DNA from: Clostridia bacterium | Lineage (GTDB): Bacteria > Bacillota > Clostridia > Christensenellales > Christensenellaceae | DNA length: 64,000 nt | Reading direction: 5' to 3' | Assembly (NCBI GenBank): GCA_017531505.1 | Contig: JAFXKX010000008.1 | Coordinates: 1-64,000 of the forward strand | Shown: positions 1 to 9,400 of the stretch, piece by piece | Numbering within the stretch: position 1 is the stretch's first letter | Layout: each line of letters starts with the position of its first letter | The notes under the pieces: model-generated | Told to the model about the DNA's origin: nothing | Database searches by the model: none | What the model saw: only the letters and a program-made list of their open reading frames with translations | Made by a program: the position numbers and the translations under genes

Positions 1-41
1 CCAGCGTTCGTCCTGAGCCAGGATCAAACTCTCAATAAAAA
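1..41 (-). rRNA. rrs: 16S ribosomal RNA, 5' end only (partial)
   Basis: The reverse complement of the first 33 bases is the universal 16S 5' segment (GAGAGTTTGATCCTGGCTCA, then GACGAACGC). The gene therefore runs off the left edge on the minus strand and only its first ~40 nt are here. The mature 5' end is inferred to lie a few bases before GAGAGTTTG. A strong promoter about 140 bp upstream (176-204) supports a functional rRNA operon divergent from thiT. Confidence 0.95.
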
Positions 42-175
42 ACTTTAACAGCATTTGCTGTTGTTAACAATTAATTATGAGTAAGTCCATCCAAGCTCTT
101 TTCTTTGCTTTTTGATGCTTCATTGTTTACGTTATTTGTTTTGTCAAGGTGCCGCGCTCTCGTGAGCGCTCATTT

Positions 176-204
176 ATAATACCAAACCCCAACCCTTGTG
201 TCAA
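176..204 (-). promoter_or_regulatory. rRNA operon promoter
   Basis: On the minus strand a perfect TTGACA (199-204) is separated by 17 bp from TATTAT (176-181). Transcription would start near 169 and read through a ~130-nt leader into 16S. A 6-bp stem with a TCGT loop (GCGCTC/GAGCGC, 154-169) lies at the predicted 5' end of the precursor. A second TTGACA on the same strand near 150-155 has no convincing -10. Confidence 0.8.
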
Positions 205-409
205 CACTTTTTTCAAATATTTTTTAAAGTCGTATCTTCTTTTTTCTACAGGCGCTCTTCATTCGTTTATTTCCAAACATTATATATGAGATATGCCACA
301 TATGTTTAGTGTATCACATACCTTTTTGGCATATTTTTATATACGGCAGCCTCTTATTTTTCATCTTTCTTAATATTTTTTGATATTTTTTCAAAAAAAC
401 CTTGAAAAA

Positions 410-457
410 ATGCCTCGATTTTTTTGCAAATAAATCGTATTGACAATTTCGAGGCAT
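410..457. repeat. 9-bp inverted repeat around the thiT -35 box
   Basis: ATGCCTCGA (410-418) and its exact reverse complement TCGAGGCAT (449-457) flank the TTGACA of the thiT promoter and are 30 bp apart. The right arm lies in the promoter spacer. This is the geometry of an operator, but no bound factor can be named. The 205-410 stretch to its left is AT-rich with no gene I can support. Confidence 0.45.
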
Positions 458-467
458 ATTATATAAT
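440..467 (+). promoter_or_regulatory. thiT promoter
   Basis: TTGACA (440-445), a 16-bp spacer and TATAAT (462-467) form a near-consensus sigma-A promoter. Transcription would start about 10 bp before the TPP riboswitch, so the whole aptamer is included in the leader. Confidence 0.85.
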
Positions 468-486
468 GAAATCAACAACATATAGT

Positions 487-563
487 TACCGCTGGGGGCG
501 CCGAAAGGCTGAGAATTGTACCCTTCGAACCTGATATTGTTAGTACATTCGTAGGGAAGCGGA
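487..563 (+). ncRNA. TPP riboswitch (THI element)
   Basis: The element has the conserved thi-box blocks in order: GGGGGCGCC, GGCTGAGA, ACCCTTCGAACCTGAT and AGGGAAGCGG. The first and last blocks can close the P1 stem (CCGCT/AGCGG). It lies between a strong promoter and a terminator and leads into thiT, which fits TPP-controlled termination of a thiamine uptake gene. Confidence 0.95.
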
Positions 564-657
564 ATTGAATGCTCTGCTGCTGCAGAACGAACATTATATA
601 TCAAAGGGCAATGCAATGTTTCCTTATTATATAATGTAAGCGCATCGACAGATCTAT

Positions 658-689
658 CCCCCCTGTATTCGTACAGGGGGTTTTTATTT
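658..689 (+). terminator. TPP riboswitch expression-platform terminator
   Basis: CCCCCTGTA and TACAGGGGG form a 9-bp stem with a short loop, followed by TTTTTATTT. It lies between the aptamer and thiT, about 40 bp before the start codon. It is therefore inferred to be the ligand-induced terminator. Confidence 0.85.
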
Positions 690-729
690 GGCAGAGCACC
701 CCCTCTTTTTAGCGGAAAAGGAGGTTTTC

Positions 730-1509
730 ATGAAACAACAAAACAAAGGCTCTCTGGAACTGCGCGCATGGCTGATCATGGCCGCTGTCGCACTTCTGCT
801 CATCGGCATTGGCTTGCTGCTGTTTGTTCTTAGCGGCACCGGTGTTGCCGGCGACTATTTTGCCGATCTGAGCGAAGTGAATCTGTGGATCCTGGCAGGC
901 GTTGTCGCTGTTATGGCACTGGGCATCGTGATCCTGGTACGCAACGCCGGCGAACAACCCACCGGGAAATGGAGCATCAACGAACTGGTCGTGGCCGCAC
1001 TGTGTATTGCATTGGCTTTCGTACTTTCCTATATTAAAGTATACGAGTTGCCCAACGGCGGATCCATCACACCTGCCAGCATGCTGCCCATCTTTGTATT
1101 CGCCTATATCTATGGTCCCGTAAAAGGTCTGCTGGTCGCATTTGCATACTCTCTGCTGCAGATGACGCAAGGTATGTACATCGTACACTGGGCGCAATTC
1201 CTGCTGGACTATGTATTTGCCTTTACCGTGCTGGGCTGTGCCGGCTTCTTCCGTAAGCGGCTGTATACCGGCATCATCGCAGGCGGTCTGCTGCGCTATC
1301 TGTGCGCAGTGCTTTCCGGCTTTATCTTCTTTGCCGAATACGCACCTGCAGGGCAGGCACCTATCATCTACTCCCTGTTGTACAATGCCAGCTATATGAT
1401 CCCCGAGCTGATCATCTGCGTAGTCATCGCTTTGTTGCCCGGTATGGATCGTACCGTCAAGTCTCTCAAAGCAAAAGAATTGGCCCGCCGCACTCCGCCG
1501 CAGGCATAA
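730..1509 (+). CDS. thiT: ECF transporter S component ThiT, thiamine uptake
   Basis: This 259-residue, very hydrophobic protein resembles the ThiT family, the substrate-binding subunit of energy-coupling-factor thiamine transporters. It works with a shared EcfA/A'/T module that is not encoded here. Two N-terminal membrane segments (about residues 10-35 and 48-70) precede the S-component core, which contains the family-like stretches MLPIFVFAYIYGP, QMTQGMYIVHWAQFLLDY and YNASYMIPE. The extra N-terminal hairpin makes it longer than typical ~190-residue ThiT proteins. The start at 730 is preceded by AAGGAGG. The TPP riboswitch upstream is independent evidence for thiamine as substrate. A strong terminator follows, so it is probably monocistronic. 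Confidence 0.93.
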   Translation: MKQQNKGSLELRAWLIMAAVALLLIGIGLLLFVLSGTGVAGDYFADLSEVNLWILAGVVAVMALGIVILVRNAGEQPTGKWSINELVVAALCIALAFVLSYIKVYELPNGGSITPASMLPIFVFAYIYGPVKGLLVAFAYSLLQMTQGMYIVHWAQFLLDYVFAFTVLGCAGFFRKRLYTGIIAGGLLRYLCAVLSGFIFFAEYAPAGQAPIIYSLLYNASYMIPELIICVVIALLPGMDRTVKSLKAKELARRTPPQA

Positions 1510-1525
1510 ATCATCCAAACATTAT

Positions 1526-1557
1526 AAAAACGGTATGCACTTTGCATACCGTTTTTA
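1526..1557 (+). terminator. terminator after thiT
   Basis: AAAAACGGTATGC/GCATACCGTTTTT is a long perfect stem with a 5-nt loop and flanking A and T tracts, 17 bp after the thiT stop. Confidence 0.9.
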
Positions 1558-1588
1558 TCTGCCGTAAGTTTCTATATAATATATATAG

Positions 1589-1621
1589 AAAAAAGCCGCT
1601 TCATAACGAACGCGGCTTTTA
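1589..1621 (-). terminator. terminator after the DUF1858 gene
   Basis: A stem of AAAAGCCGC and GCGGCTTTT lies just downstream of the minus-strand stop at 1626. A and T runs on both sides could make it bidirectional. Confidence 0.8.
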
Positions 1622-1625
1622 TCTG

Positions 1626-1835
1626 TTACTGAGCTTTTTCTTCAAAGAACTTGTTGAGCGCATCTACCAGAGCATTGCAATCGATACCGTGTACCATGCT
1701 AGCCATCTCGATGCTTTCACCGGAAGCAGAAGGGCAGCCTACGCAGAACATACCGTGTGCAAAAAACACTCTTGCAGCCTCCATGTCTCTCTGAATAACA
1801 TCCATAATGATAGTATCTTTCGTAATCTTTTCCAT
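1626..1835 (-). CDS. DUF1858 domain protein (CxxC, hybrid-cluster-associated type)
   Basis: This 69-residue acidic protein opens with ITKDTIIMDVIQRD and carries HGMFCVGCP, the CxxC-containing signature of DUF1858 (a small redox-disulfide domain often found next to hybrid-cluster or Fe-S proteins). The molecular role of the family is not established; a thiol-redox or Fe-S-related role is inferred from the cysteine pair. The start is set by AGGAGG 9 nt before ATG. It has its own promoter (1868-1895) and terminator and so forms a single-gene unit. Confidence 0.85.
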   Translation of the reverse strand: MEKITKDTIIMDVIQRDMEAARVFFAHGMFCVGCPSASGESIEMASMVHGIDCNALVDALNKFFEEKAQ

Positions 1836-1867
1836 GAAAGTTGTCCTCCTATCGAAAATACAGTTTT

Positions 1868-1895
1868 ATTATATCCGACTTGCGCGCTTTTGCAA
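1868..1895 (-). promoter_or_regulatory. promoter of the DUF1858 gene
   Basis: On the minus strand TTGCAA (1890-1895), a 16-bp spacer and TATAAT (1868-1873) lie about 33 bp upstream of the start codon. Confidence 0.75.
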
Positions 1896-1901
1896 TGCCT
1901 A

Positions 1902-2273
1902 TCAGCTCTTTTTTGCAAATTTTTCGCCACATTTGGGGCAAGTGATCATAATTTTGCCCTTGCCGCGGGGCACACGCACTTTCTGTGCACATTTTGGGCA
2001 CCGGAAATGGCGGTGCGTCTTTGCATCTGCACGCGGGCGGAAGATACCGATAAGCACTTCGTTTTCTCTCCGCCGCTTGGCAATGTTTTTGGAAAACATA
2101 CGGAACATAACCAGCGAAATCAATGCCAGCGACACCAACATGGGTAAATATCCTCTTCCGAATAAGCTGCACACAAACCCTGCGATCACCAGCACCAGAT
2201 TGAGCGTATCCGTACCGTATCGCCCATACATCATCCGCTGTATCTTCCATGCCAATCTTTCAAAAAATCTCAT
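1902..2273 (-). CDS. small membrane protein with C-terminal zinc ribbon
   Basis: The 123-residue protein has a basic N-terminus (MRFFERLAWK), two adjacent hydrophobic segments at about residues 25-60, a basic linker and a C-terminal CPKC-x12-16-CPKC zinc ribbon. Two such CxxC knuckles suggest a zinc-bound ribbon facing the cytoplasm. I do not recognise a characterised family. The start at 2273 is chosen over longer readings because AGAAGGAAT precedes it. It lies 19 bp after the MBL-fold gene and is probably cotranscribed with it. Confidence 0.75.
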   Translation of the reverse strand: MRFFERLAWKIQRMMYGRYGTDTLNLVLVIAGFVCSLFGRGYLPMLVSLALISLVMFRMFSKNIAKRRRENEVLIGIFRPRADAKTHRHFRCPKCAQKVRVPRGKGKIMITCPKCGEKFAKKS

Positions 2274-2292
2274 AACGGTTTCGATTCCTTCT

Positions 2293-3018
2293 TTATATAC
2301 TCTTACTGTCTCCGCGCCGCGCAGGCACCCATATACGGTATTCCTGCCCATAAGCATCATAGAACTCGGCCATTCTGTCGAACAGGTTGGAGAAATGCAT
2401 AGGCACCGTCAATTTCGGCGCAAACCGCCGCATAAACATCAATGCCCCCGCCTCGATGTCGCTCTGCATACGCGGATCCACCGGGAACATCAGCAGATCC
2501 ACCCCTGCCGCCATACTGTCTGCCATGGCATCCAACGCCTGCAGATACAGTTGTTCCGCTTCCGCGATCTCTTGTTCGCTGCTTTCTTCCCGCCAATGCC
2601 AGAAATTCAGATCCCCTGCATGAAAGATCCGCTTGCCCTCTGCTTCCACCAGAAAGGACACCCCGATATCCGTGGAATCCCACGCCGTGATGCGGGCATA
2701 TCCGTCGTCAAAGACTTCGCCCGGTCTGAGCAGTGTATGGCGGATATCCTGCGGCACCGGCACATCCGCATCTGCGATCACATAGGTATAGGGTGCAGCA
2801 TCGGCATAGTCAAATATCCGCTTGTTGAAATGATCGCCATGCACATGACTGATGCACAGATACACCCGCTCTTTTTCTGCCAGCATATCTTTTTGCAAAT
2901 ATCCCCGCTCCAGCAGTGCATCTGCCGCATCGCCGGGGAAATTCCAGCAATCCCATACAAAAGCCGCTTTGTCCGTCAGCAATGCAAATCCACTGTTGTC
3001 CAGATAATACAGTTTCAT
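2293..3018 (-). CDS. MBL-fold metallohydrolase
   Basis: The 241-residue protein has the metallo-beta-lactamase motif SHVHGDHFN at about residues 57-65, a FHAGDLNFWHW segment that supplies the next metal ligands, and a late PMHFSN histidine. These are the binuclear metal ligands of the UlaG/YtnP-like branch. The substrate cannot be told; the family includes lactonases, phosphodiesterases and RNases. It follows addA by 74 bp in the same direction, which may be chance, and is followed closely by the zinc-ribbon gene. Confidence 0.82.
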   Translation of the reverse strand: MKLYYLDNSGFALLTDKAAFVWDCWNFPGDAADALLERGYLQKDMLAEKERVYLCISHVHGDHFNKRIFDYADAAPYTYVIADADVPVPQDIRHTLLRPGEVFDDGYARITAWDSTDIGVSFLVEAEGKRIFHAGDLNFWHWREESSEQEIAEAEQLYLQALDAMADSMAAGVDLLMFPVDPRMQSDIEAGALMFMRRFAPKLTVPMHFSNLFDRMAEFYDAYGQEYRIWVPARRGDSKSI

Positions 3019-3092
3019 ATCCGTTTTCCTTTCACTGTCTATGGTATCATAGCCTCCCCCGTCAAAACCATATCGGGAGTTTAACCAAACTG

Positions 3093-6000
3093 TTAATAAA
3101 TTGCGAACTCACGTTCCTGACGCAGGAACCACAGGCAGCATTGTGCCACGCGCTTGCCGGTGATCTTTTCCAGCGCCATCCGGTACAGCTGCATCTGCAG
3201 ACCATAATGCTCTGCCAATTGCTGCAGACGCTGCTCGTCCGCCATATTGGATTTATAGTCTACAATAATATATTCTCCGTTTTCTTCAAAAACCATATCG
3301 ATGATACCTTGCAGCATCACCTGCTCGTCGCTGTCGCCCAGCCCCAGCTCTCTCGCCGGCAGCATCAGCGAGAAGGGGATCTCGCGGCGTATATTGCCAG
3401 CCCGCCGTGCGCGCACAGCAATATCGCTCTGTAAAAACCGCAGTATTCTGCCGTAGAAGGGCCGGATACGCTGCAGTTCCGCCTCGGTCAGTATCTGACT
3501 CTCCAGCATCCGCTGCCCCTGCGCTTCCAGTTCCGCCTGCGTCGTATATGCAAAATCCAGATGCTGCATATATAAGTGGATCAGCGTACCCAGTTCGGCG
3601 CCGCTGTCTCCGCCTGATTGCGGCCGCCATCCGCCGATAGGCTGACTTTGTTCATCCTGCGGCAGCAGCGTGCTGACACCCACTTTCACCGGCATTCCCT
3701 GCCCGCCGTAACGCATAAAGGCCGCTTCCGGGATCTGCGATACCTGCATCAGCACTTCGGCCGCGGTACGATCCTGTTCTGCGGTCTGCCTTGTCGCCTC
3801 CAGCCCGCAGATGTGCTGCAGCCGGATATCCGGCAGAGTCTCGTCTGCTGTGCGCAGTCCATCCTGCCATGGCTGCATACACGGCAGTTTCATGGCCGCC
3901 GCGATGATCCACGCCAGCATATTGGGCATCTCCAGCAGCATATACCACTTGGTCTCTTCCAGTTTGCGGATCCAGGTGTCCGCATCTTTTACAGTGCCCG
4001 ACAATATGAGCCGCTCTTTTGCACGGGTCATTGCCACATAAAGCACCCTCAATTCTTCAGACTTCTGCTCCTTTTCCTGTTCATACAGCGCCAGCGTATG
4101 CATCAGCGAATCCGCCTTGATACGCCGCTGCTCGTCCACCATGTCCGCCGAAATGCCCAGACGGTCGTGCAGCAGGAAGGGAGCCCGCTTGTCCTGCGTG
4201 CTGAAGGGAGTGTTCATACGCGCCACAAACACCACCGGGAACTCCAATCCTTTGGCGCTGTGAATGGTCATGATCTGTATTGCGCCCACCGACTCCGACT
4301 TGGTTTTGTTGAGCAGCCCCATCGCTCGCAGGCGCTGCACATAATTCAGCAGCCCGTGGAGGCTGTCCTGCTCAGCCGCACAGTCCCGCAGCCGCACAAA
4401 CAGTTCGTTAAAAATCTTGCACTTATCTTCCCCACCCGGCATCGCCAGCAGATGCGCCTCATAATCCTCACGGATCTTGAGCCGGATGAGCAGTTGTTCT
4501 ACCGTCATGGCATCTGCCCAGGTGCGGTAGGTATCTATCTTTTGCAGGAATGCACGGCACCGCTCTGCCAGCGCATCTTCCCCCTTGGCATACATCAGCA
4601 GGCTTTCTCCGAAACTCTCTGCCTGTACACCGGCGCGGATCGCCGCCAATTCCGCATCTGCAAAGCCGCCCATAAAGCTTTTCATCACAGACATCAGGGC
4701 AATATCCGATGTAAATCCGTCAATCACGCGCAGCAGATTGAGGAACATTTCTCCCGCTGCGGGGAAGCTGCCTTCGCTGCCGCTGAGCCGCGTATCCAGC
4801 CCCGATTCCGCCAATACCGACGCATAAACGCCTCCATACCGCTCCAGACTGCGCAAAAGGATACAAATATCCCCCTGCTGATATCTGGGCGTCCCATCGG
4901 CATTCTGCTCGCGCAGCAGCCCATGGATCTGTGCCGCAATGCAGCGCGCTTCGTACTCTGCCGCCTCTGCCGTATCGGCATCCGCATCCGGCTCACACAG
5001 CAGAATATCCGTTCTGCCGGACAGTTGTCTGCCCTGCAGCAATCGTTCCCGCGCATCATATTCGATCTCGCCCAGATGGCTGCTCATCAGCCGCTCCATA
5101 AAATAGTTGACCGCGCTGATGATGCCGTCGCCGCAGCGATAGTTGTCATTCATATGAATGACCCGCACACCGCTTTCCGCTGTGATCTTGCTGCGGAAGA
5201 TCAACGGATCGCTCAAGCGGAATCTGTAAATACTCTGCTTCATATCGCCAACCATAAACCGGCCGCCCATAGGCCGCAGGCAGCCGAGCAATGCTTCCTG
5301 CAGCGGATTGGTATCCTGATATTCGTCTATAAATACATAATCGTATCTGGCATCCACCGCGCGGGCCGTCGGTTCGTCCTGCAGCGCCTTGTATGCCAGC
5401 CGCAGCATATCGTCATAGTCAATGGCGCGGTGCTCCCGCTTGATCTCGGTATAATACTGTTCAAACAGGGATACCGCATCAGCCAATGCCTGTATCGTCT
5501 CCTGCAGATACGGCAATTCCTGCCGCATCTGCTGTTCTGTCTTTTGGGGGTGCAATTCTGCCAGACGGCGCAGCAATTCTCTGGCCTTCTTCTTCAGTTC
5601 CTGCAGCGTCTCTCTGCCCGGAGAAGAGACTTCGCCCTTGGGCAGCCTTGCCACCGCAGGGATCTTTGCCTCTGCCAACAGTGTGCTGTATGCCTCTGCA
5701 TCCTGCGCATATGTATCGCTCAATTGTTGTGCCAGTGCCAGATCCAGGCGGTTGTTTGCGATCTGCTTTTCGACAAACTGCCAATCCTGCTCCAGATCGA
5801 TACACGCCTGCAGGGCATCTTCCAGACGGCCGAGGGCCGCCAGCGTCTGTTCATGCACCACCTGCTGATACACTGCAATGCGGGGCTGCCCGCCCCGGAC
5901 GATCCACTCGATTCCCTCAGGGCGGCTCATGCAATACTCATATACCTTTAAGATCTGCTCTGCGATGTCTGCATCGTCTCTGCCCGAATATCTGTCGCGC

Positions 6001-6464
6001 AGGCGCAGAAACGCCGCATCCTCCCTTGTGTACAGTTCTTCCAGCAGCTGCTCCACCGCCTCTGTCTTATACATACGGATCCGCTCTTCGCCTACGGCAC
6101 GGACATCAGCCGGCAGCCCCAGCTGCGCAAAATTTTCGCGGATGAGTTTGCCCGCAAAACTGTGCATGGTACAGATATCTGCCGAATCCGCCTGCTCTGC
6201 CTGCATGGCCAAGCGGGGATCCCGCTGCCGGCGGGCAGTCTCTTCCAATGTACGGCGAATACGGCTGCGCATCTCTGCTGCCGCCTTGGAGGTAAATGTC
6301 ACGATCAGCATACGGCGAATATCTGCACCTTCTGCGATCAGCGCAGAAATGCGTGCGGACAATACACTGGTCTTGCCCGATCCCGCCGCTGCGGATACCA
6401 GCACATCGCCGCCGCGGTGGTCTATGGCCTGCCGCTGTGCCGGGCTGTATCTGATCTCACTCAT
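3093..6464 (-). CDS. addA: ATP-dependent helicase/nuclease subunit AddA
   Basis: The 1123-residue protein is a UvrD-like superfamily 1 helicase fused to a RecB-type nuclease, the catalytic core of AddAB. AddAB processes double-strand breaks for RecA loading. Visible motifs are Walker A SAAAGSGKTSVL near the N-terminus, motif II (FIDEYQDTN), GDMKQSIYRFR, the late helicase motif LRVLYVAMTRAKERL, and a C-terminal PD-(D/E)XK nuclease centre GIIDMVFEENGEYIIVDYKS. Its start overlaps the end of addB by 8 bp, indicating translational coupling. Length is normal for the family. No frameshift is seen. Confidence 0.96.
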   Translation of the reverse strand: MSEIRYSPAQRQAIDHRGGDVLVSAAAGSGKTSVLSARISALIAEGADIRRMLIVTFTSKAAAEMRSRIRRTLEETARRQRDPRLAMQAEQADSADICTMHSFAGKLIRENFAQLGLPADVRAVGEERIRMYKTEAVEQLLEELYTREDAAFLRLRDRYSGRDDADIAEQILKVYEYCMSRPEGIEWIVRGGQPRIAVYQQVVHEQTLAALGRLEDALQACIDLEQDWQFVEKQIANNRLDLALAQQLSDTYAQDAEAYSTLLAEAKIPAVARLPKGEVSSPGRETLQELKKKARELLRRLAELHPQKTEQQMRQELPYLQETIQALADAVSLFEQYYTEIKREHRAIDYDDMLRLAYKALQDEPTARAVDARYDYVFIDEYQDTNPLQEALLGCLRPMGGRFMVGDMKQSIYRFRLSDPLIFRSKITAESGVRVIHMNDNYRCGDGIISAVNYFMERLMSSHLGEIEYDARERLLQGRQLSGRTDILLCEPDADADTAEAAEYEARCIAAQIHGLLREQNADGTPRYQQGDICILLRSLERYGGVYASVLAESGLDTRLSGSEGSFPAAGEMFLNLLRVIDGFTSDIALMSVMKSFMGGFADAELAAIRAGVQAESFGESLLMYAKGEDALAERCRAFLQKIDTYRTWADAMTVEQLLIRLKIREDYEAHLLAMPGGEDKCKIFNELFVRLRDCAAEQDSLHGLLNYVQRLRAMGLLNKTKSESVGAIQIMTIHSAKGLEFPVVFVARMNTPFSTQDKRAPFLLHDRLGISADMVDEQRRIKADSLMHTLALYEQEKEQKSEELRVLYVAMTRAKERLILSGTVKDADTWIRKLEETKWYMLLEMPNMLAWIIAAAMKLPCMQPWQDGLRTADETLPDIRLQHICGLEATRQTAEQDRTAAEVLMQVSQIPEAAFMRYGGQGMPVKVGVSTLLPQDEQSQPIGGWRPQSGGDSGAELGTLIHLYMQHLDFAYTTQAELEAQGQRMLESQILTEAELQRIRPFYGRILRFLQSDIAVRARRAGNIRREIPFSLMLPARELGLGDSDEQVMLQGIIDMVFEENGEYIIVDYKSNMADEQRLQQLAEHYGLQMQLYRMALEKITGKRVAQCCLWFLRQEREFAIY

Positions 6465-9400
6465 GTTCTGCCTCCTCCATGCGCCGTTTCATTTCGCGGA
6501 ATGCCTCCGCTTTGTCCATTCCGTATACCCGTTTGCGGGTCGTATCCGCCTGCGGGTCATACATACATACCGCACTGTATTCACAATACCGGCAGGCCAG
6601 CTGGCCTGCCTGATCCAACGGTCTCGGATCCATTCTGCCGCCATACATCTGCTCTGCAGCCTGCACCAGCATATGGCGGGCATACGAAAAGATCTGCTGC
6701 ATCTCCTGTTCTGTAAAGCAGTTTCTGCCCGAAGCTACATCGCCATACGCCTCGATATCCTTCATGTCCGCGTTCATACTGAGCAGTTTGCTTTCGCCCG
6801 CATCCATTGCACGGACCGCATCCTCCTCGGCCAACAGGAATCCGTTCATACGGAATTTTGCCAGACGCTTGCTCTCCTTATCGCCTTCTTCCAGATAAGG
6901 CAGCATAATGTTAAAGTAAAATCCGCCTGCCGCCTTGGCATCTTTGCCCAGCGCGCGGTATCGGTTGACCGCAGCCATCAGGTATACCACCAGCTGTAGC
7001 CCTACACCGCAATACACTTCACTCAGGTCAAACTTCTTGTGTCCCGTCTTATAATCCACCACGCGGATGTATTCGCTCTGTTCACCCTCCGTCTCGTCTA
7101 CGCGGTCGATACGCCCGCGCACGGTCAGCATGCCGTACCGGGTGGGCAATCTCAGGATATCTCCGCCAAAGCCGGCCTCCCCCGCCGCAATACGGGTCTG
7201 TGTACCCGTCAGTTGTGCACTTACCGCCTTGATCGCATAAGCCGCCTCTTCACGCAGACGCTTTTCCATAAATGCGTGGCGTTTTTCCATAAAGATCCCG
7301 TAATTGTGGCTCTGCTGCAGTTTTTCCGATACTTCCGTCAGGATACGGTCGATATGCGTTTCATCCAGCCGGTCCCACTGCAATTCCTGTGCCTCTGCCG
7401 AACGGGTAAATTCCTCCATCAGTCCATGGACATAGTTGCCGATATCCGCGTGGTCCTCGCCGAATTCCTCAGTCTCCCGCGGCTTCATGCCATAGGTCAT
7501 AAAATGCTTATAGGGACAGCGATAGTACTCTTCCAGCTGCGATACCGTTGCCCGGGGCGTGCCATAAAGCACCCGTGCCGTTGCCGGTGACATGGGCTCA
7601 GGTGTGCGCTCGGCATACACTTCAGCCAGCATATCCGCCAACACATCCCGCTCTTGCGCAAAGTATGCTGCCGTGGTCTCGCCCGGCGCCGCACTGCGCT
7701 CCTTGCCGGCGCGCAATTCCCGCGCCAACTGCGGCAATGCCGCTTTGCGGTGCAGCAATACAGACTGTTTTCCCGTCGTTACCTCCAGCAGCGGGAACAG
7801 CTTGCATACCCGGTCTGCCAGATAGGAGGGCTGCCCATCCTGCTCGTTGTACGACAAGTGCAGCCGATGGGTCATGGTCAGATTTTTGCGCAAATACGCC
7901 TTCTGGTCTTCAAACACCAGTTTGTCCGGAAACGCAGGCAGTTGATCGCGCAGGCGCTGTACCTCCGCGCTGCTTACCAGACCGGCCGTATCCGGCACCA
8001 GCGGCAGCATCCCTTCATTTAATCCCAATACAAACAATACCTTTTTGCCCGGCCAGATGGCATGCACGCCATCGCCGATCAATACTTCGTCTGTGGTCGG
8101 CGGCACGACAGAAATTTCACTTGCCGTCACTCCGGCCGTCAGCGCATCGGCATACTCTGCCGCAGGCAGACCGCCCAGAATCGCAGAATCCTCCAATATC
8201 TGTTCCAGCGCCGTCCACGCCTGCCGCAAAAATCTGCTTTCGGCACCCAGCCCCTGCGCTTCTGCTTTATCAGCCAGTTCTTCTGCCTTGCGGGCGATCT
8301 CCAACCGCTCACAATGTTCTTTCAATAATACATACAGCGGTTTTTCCGCCATGTCCGCCTGCATCTGCGCCACCGGTGCAAATACCTGCTCCCGCAGCGC
8401 CTCCAGTTCGGCAGGTGCATCTGCGCCCAGCCCCTTTTGCAGCCGATATCCTTTGATGCCGTGTTCTCTGCACCAGCGTATCAGGGCATCCGCCTCGCTG
8501 CGTTCACATACAAAGCCGCTCTTAAGATACCCATACGCATCCTGTATGCGCCACTGTTTGCGGCACAACATAGCCAGCAGCGGCTGCATCCAGGCCCACA
8601 AACTGCTCTTTTGCAGGCTGCGCTTGCTCTGCAGGAAGAAGGGGATCTCCGCCCCGGTAAACACTTCCTGTATCTCCCGTGCATAGTCGGCAGTGTTGCC
8701 CACCAGCACGCCGATATCCTCCATGCGGTATTCCTTCCGGCAGGTATACTGCAAAATCTCTGCCGCCGCCTGCCGCACTTCCGCCATACGATCCGTCGCA
8801 CAGCAAAGGCTGATCTTTCGGGGTTGTTCTTCCCATATGGTATAGGGATATGCATACAAATTTTCAAACAGGTGCCCGACCTCGCCTTTGCGGCCGCTGC
8901 GGATCTCCTGCAGTCTTACCTGCAAGCCCTGTCTTTCTGCCAGCTGCTGCAAACGGATCATGTTTTCCCATTGTTTTTGCAGCACATCTTCCTGCGCCGC
9001 CTCTGCCAATACTGTCAGGCTTCTGGCCGCCCCTGCCAATGCGCACACCGTCTGCATACGCAGCACCGGCAGCATATCAAACCCAAACAATACGATATGC
9101 TTTTCACGGATATACGGCATATCGGCAAACTTCGCTGCTGCCGCCGCCTCCATATCCCGTCCATCCCTCAGAGCGTCCCCTGCCAGTTCCTGCATAGTGG
9201 CATATACTTCTGCAATATCGCTCAATTTGCGGCCGGTCCCGCCGGGTGTCTGTGCCGCCGCTTCTCGCAGGCGTTCGGGTGTGATCTGTTCACTCTTAAG
9301 CGACGCTACCAACTCCGCCACCTGCATATGCAGCGTCGGATCATGGGCATCCAGCATAGTCAGTTTCTCCGCACTGCGCCCCATCGCCAGTTTTGCCAGC

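Noticed and set aside
486..690. T-box or other leader in place of the TPP riboswitch
   Set aside because: The CTGAGA and ACCCTTCGAACCTGAT blocks are diagnostic of the TPP aptamer and no T-box sequence is present.
709..1518. Long open frame on the minus strand opposite thiT
   Set aside because: It is the antisense shadow of thiT: composition is implausible (many Cys/His/Gln), there is no SD, and thiT has a riboswitch, SD and membrane-protein sequence.
3618..5951. 777-codon plus-strand frame opposite addA
   Set aside because: Antisense of addA, which carries all helicase and nuclease motifs; no SD and no known domain.
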